The notes below the pieces were generated by a model. It was given only the letters and a program-made list of their open reading frames with translations. It was not told the origin of the DNA and did not search any database. Positions 63,297 through 64,000 of a stretch of DNA of 64,000 nt are shown in pieces; positions within the stretch are counted from its first letter, which is position 1, and each line of letters starts with the position of its first letter. Source of the DNA: Sphingobium naphthae. GTDB taxonomy: Bacteria > Pseudomonadota > Alphaproteobacteria > Sphingomonadales > Sphingomonadaceae. The translations under genes and the position numbers were made by a program. The DNA lies in NCBI RefSeq assembly GCF_020782235.1, contig NZ_JAJGNO010000012.1, positions 92,201 through 156,200 of the forward strand, read 5' to 3'.

Positions 63297-64000
63297 ATGA
63301 AGCATTATGCCGGACTGGACCTGTCGGTGGAAAGCACGCAAGTCTGCATTGTTGACGAAAATGGGCGGAAGCTCGTGTCGGAGAAGGTCGAGAGCTCTCC
63401 GGAGCCGATCGCCGCGATGCTGGAGCGCCATGGCCAATCGAGCGGGCGGTGATCGAGACCGGGCGCATGTCGCCGGCGATCTGCTTGGGCCTGCGCGAAC
63501 TGAGCGTCCCGGTGGTGTGCATCGATGCCCGGCAGGCGCATCAGAGCCTGAAGGCGATGAAGGCGAACAAGACCGACCCTCACGATGCCGCAGGCCTCGC
63601 ACAGTTGGCGCGCACCGGCTTCTACAAGGAAGTGCACGTCAAATCTCCGGCGGCGCATGGCGTGCGCAGCGTGATCACCGCGCGCGGCCATCTGGTGGAA
63701 GCGCGTGTCCGGCTCGACAACATGATCCGCGGCCTTTGCGCCACGTTCGGTTACCGCCCTGGTCCTGGACAAGGGAGAGCATTCCTTGAGCGGATCATGC
63801 AGGCTGCCCATATGTCCGGCTTGGGCGAGGCAATCGCGTCCCTGTTGGCGGTGCGCGCTGAACTGGTCGAGCAGATCAAGGAAATGGACCGCCGCCTGCG
63901 CATCATCGCCAGCCAGTCGCAGGCCTGCGAAATCCTGATGACCATCCCGGGGGGCGGCGTGCAGACATCCGCCGCGTTCGCCGCTGCGGTGGATGAGGCG
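63297..64000 (+). pseudogene. IS110-family transposase, frameshifted and cut by the window end
   Basis: MKHYAGLDLSVESTQVCIVD (63297-, RuvC-like DEDD start, AAGGAAGG upstream) runs to an in-frame TGA at 63450. From about 63437 the next frame continues IERAVIETGRMSPAICLGLR, KANKTDPHDAAGLAQLARTG and on to TIPGGGVQTSAAFAAAVDEA, the start of the C-terminal transposase_20 domain, at the edge. A one-base loss near 63432 splits it. IS110 enzymes use a bridge RNA from the element's non-coding ends; the 5' flank (63223-63296) may contain part of it. Confidence 0.8.

Overview
The window looks like a chromosomal segment of a high-GC alphaproteobacterium of the sphingomonad type (Sphingobium/Sphingomonas-like; inferred from gene content, not tested). 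Supporting signs are a CcrM-type methyltransferase whose promoter is crowded with GANTC sites, a TonB receptor/peptidase pair, CATAGG-type ribosomal promoters, EcfG-like stress promoters, and the short inverted repeats common between genes of this group.

Region 1 (1-9432) is the right-hand part of an integrated prophage or phage-like island. A cro-like gene running off the left edge diverges from a cI-like repressor with two HTH domains and a LexA-type peptidase. An ImmA-like gene and a HIRAN gene follow. A tight operon of about 14 small overlapping genes (2837-9351) then carries a DNA methyltransferase-like protein and ends with excisionase and tyrosine integrase. The element abuts the 3' end of a tRNA-Lys gene (9433-9508, minus), the expected right attachment site; the left junction is outside the window. 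The same operator sequence occurs in the cro/cI interval and in front of the long operon, so one repressor probably controls lysogeny and excision genes together.

Region 2 (9500-62112) is ordinary chromosome. It holds folate genes (folK, folE, a FolM-like reductase, folP), repair (family 5 uracil-DNA glycosylase), translation (rpsD; rpsF-rpsR-rplI; rplM-rpsI; tRNA editing), fatty-acid and branched-chain catabolism (a fadAB-like pair with a LiuR-like operator; an isobutyryl-CoA dehydrogenase/HIBYL-CoA hydrolase/HIBA dehydrogenase cluster) and fatty-acid synthesis (fabD-fabG). It also holds peptide uptake, a MacAB-TolC-type efflux operon, MATE, MFS, AGCS and ABC transporters, a BLUF photosensor, general-stress genes, ccrM, glmM, thiD, rnhB and an L,D-transpeptidase. 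The most novel-looking unit is a four-base-overlapping pair encoding a class 3 lipase without a signal peptide and an ankyrin-repeat lipoprotein (53441-55233), which has the layout of an antibacterial effector and its immunity protein.

Region 3 (62113-64000) is a mobile-element graveyard of lower GC. It starts with a 16-bp fragment resembling a tRNA-Glu 3' end and contains broken IS3-, IS5- and IS110-type transposase genes. It is probably the edge of another island continuing to the right.
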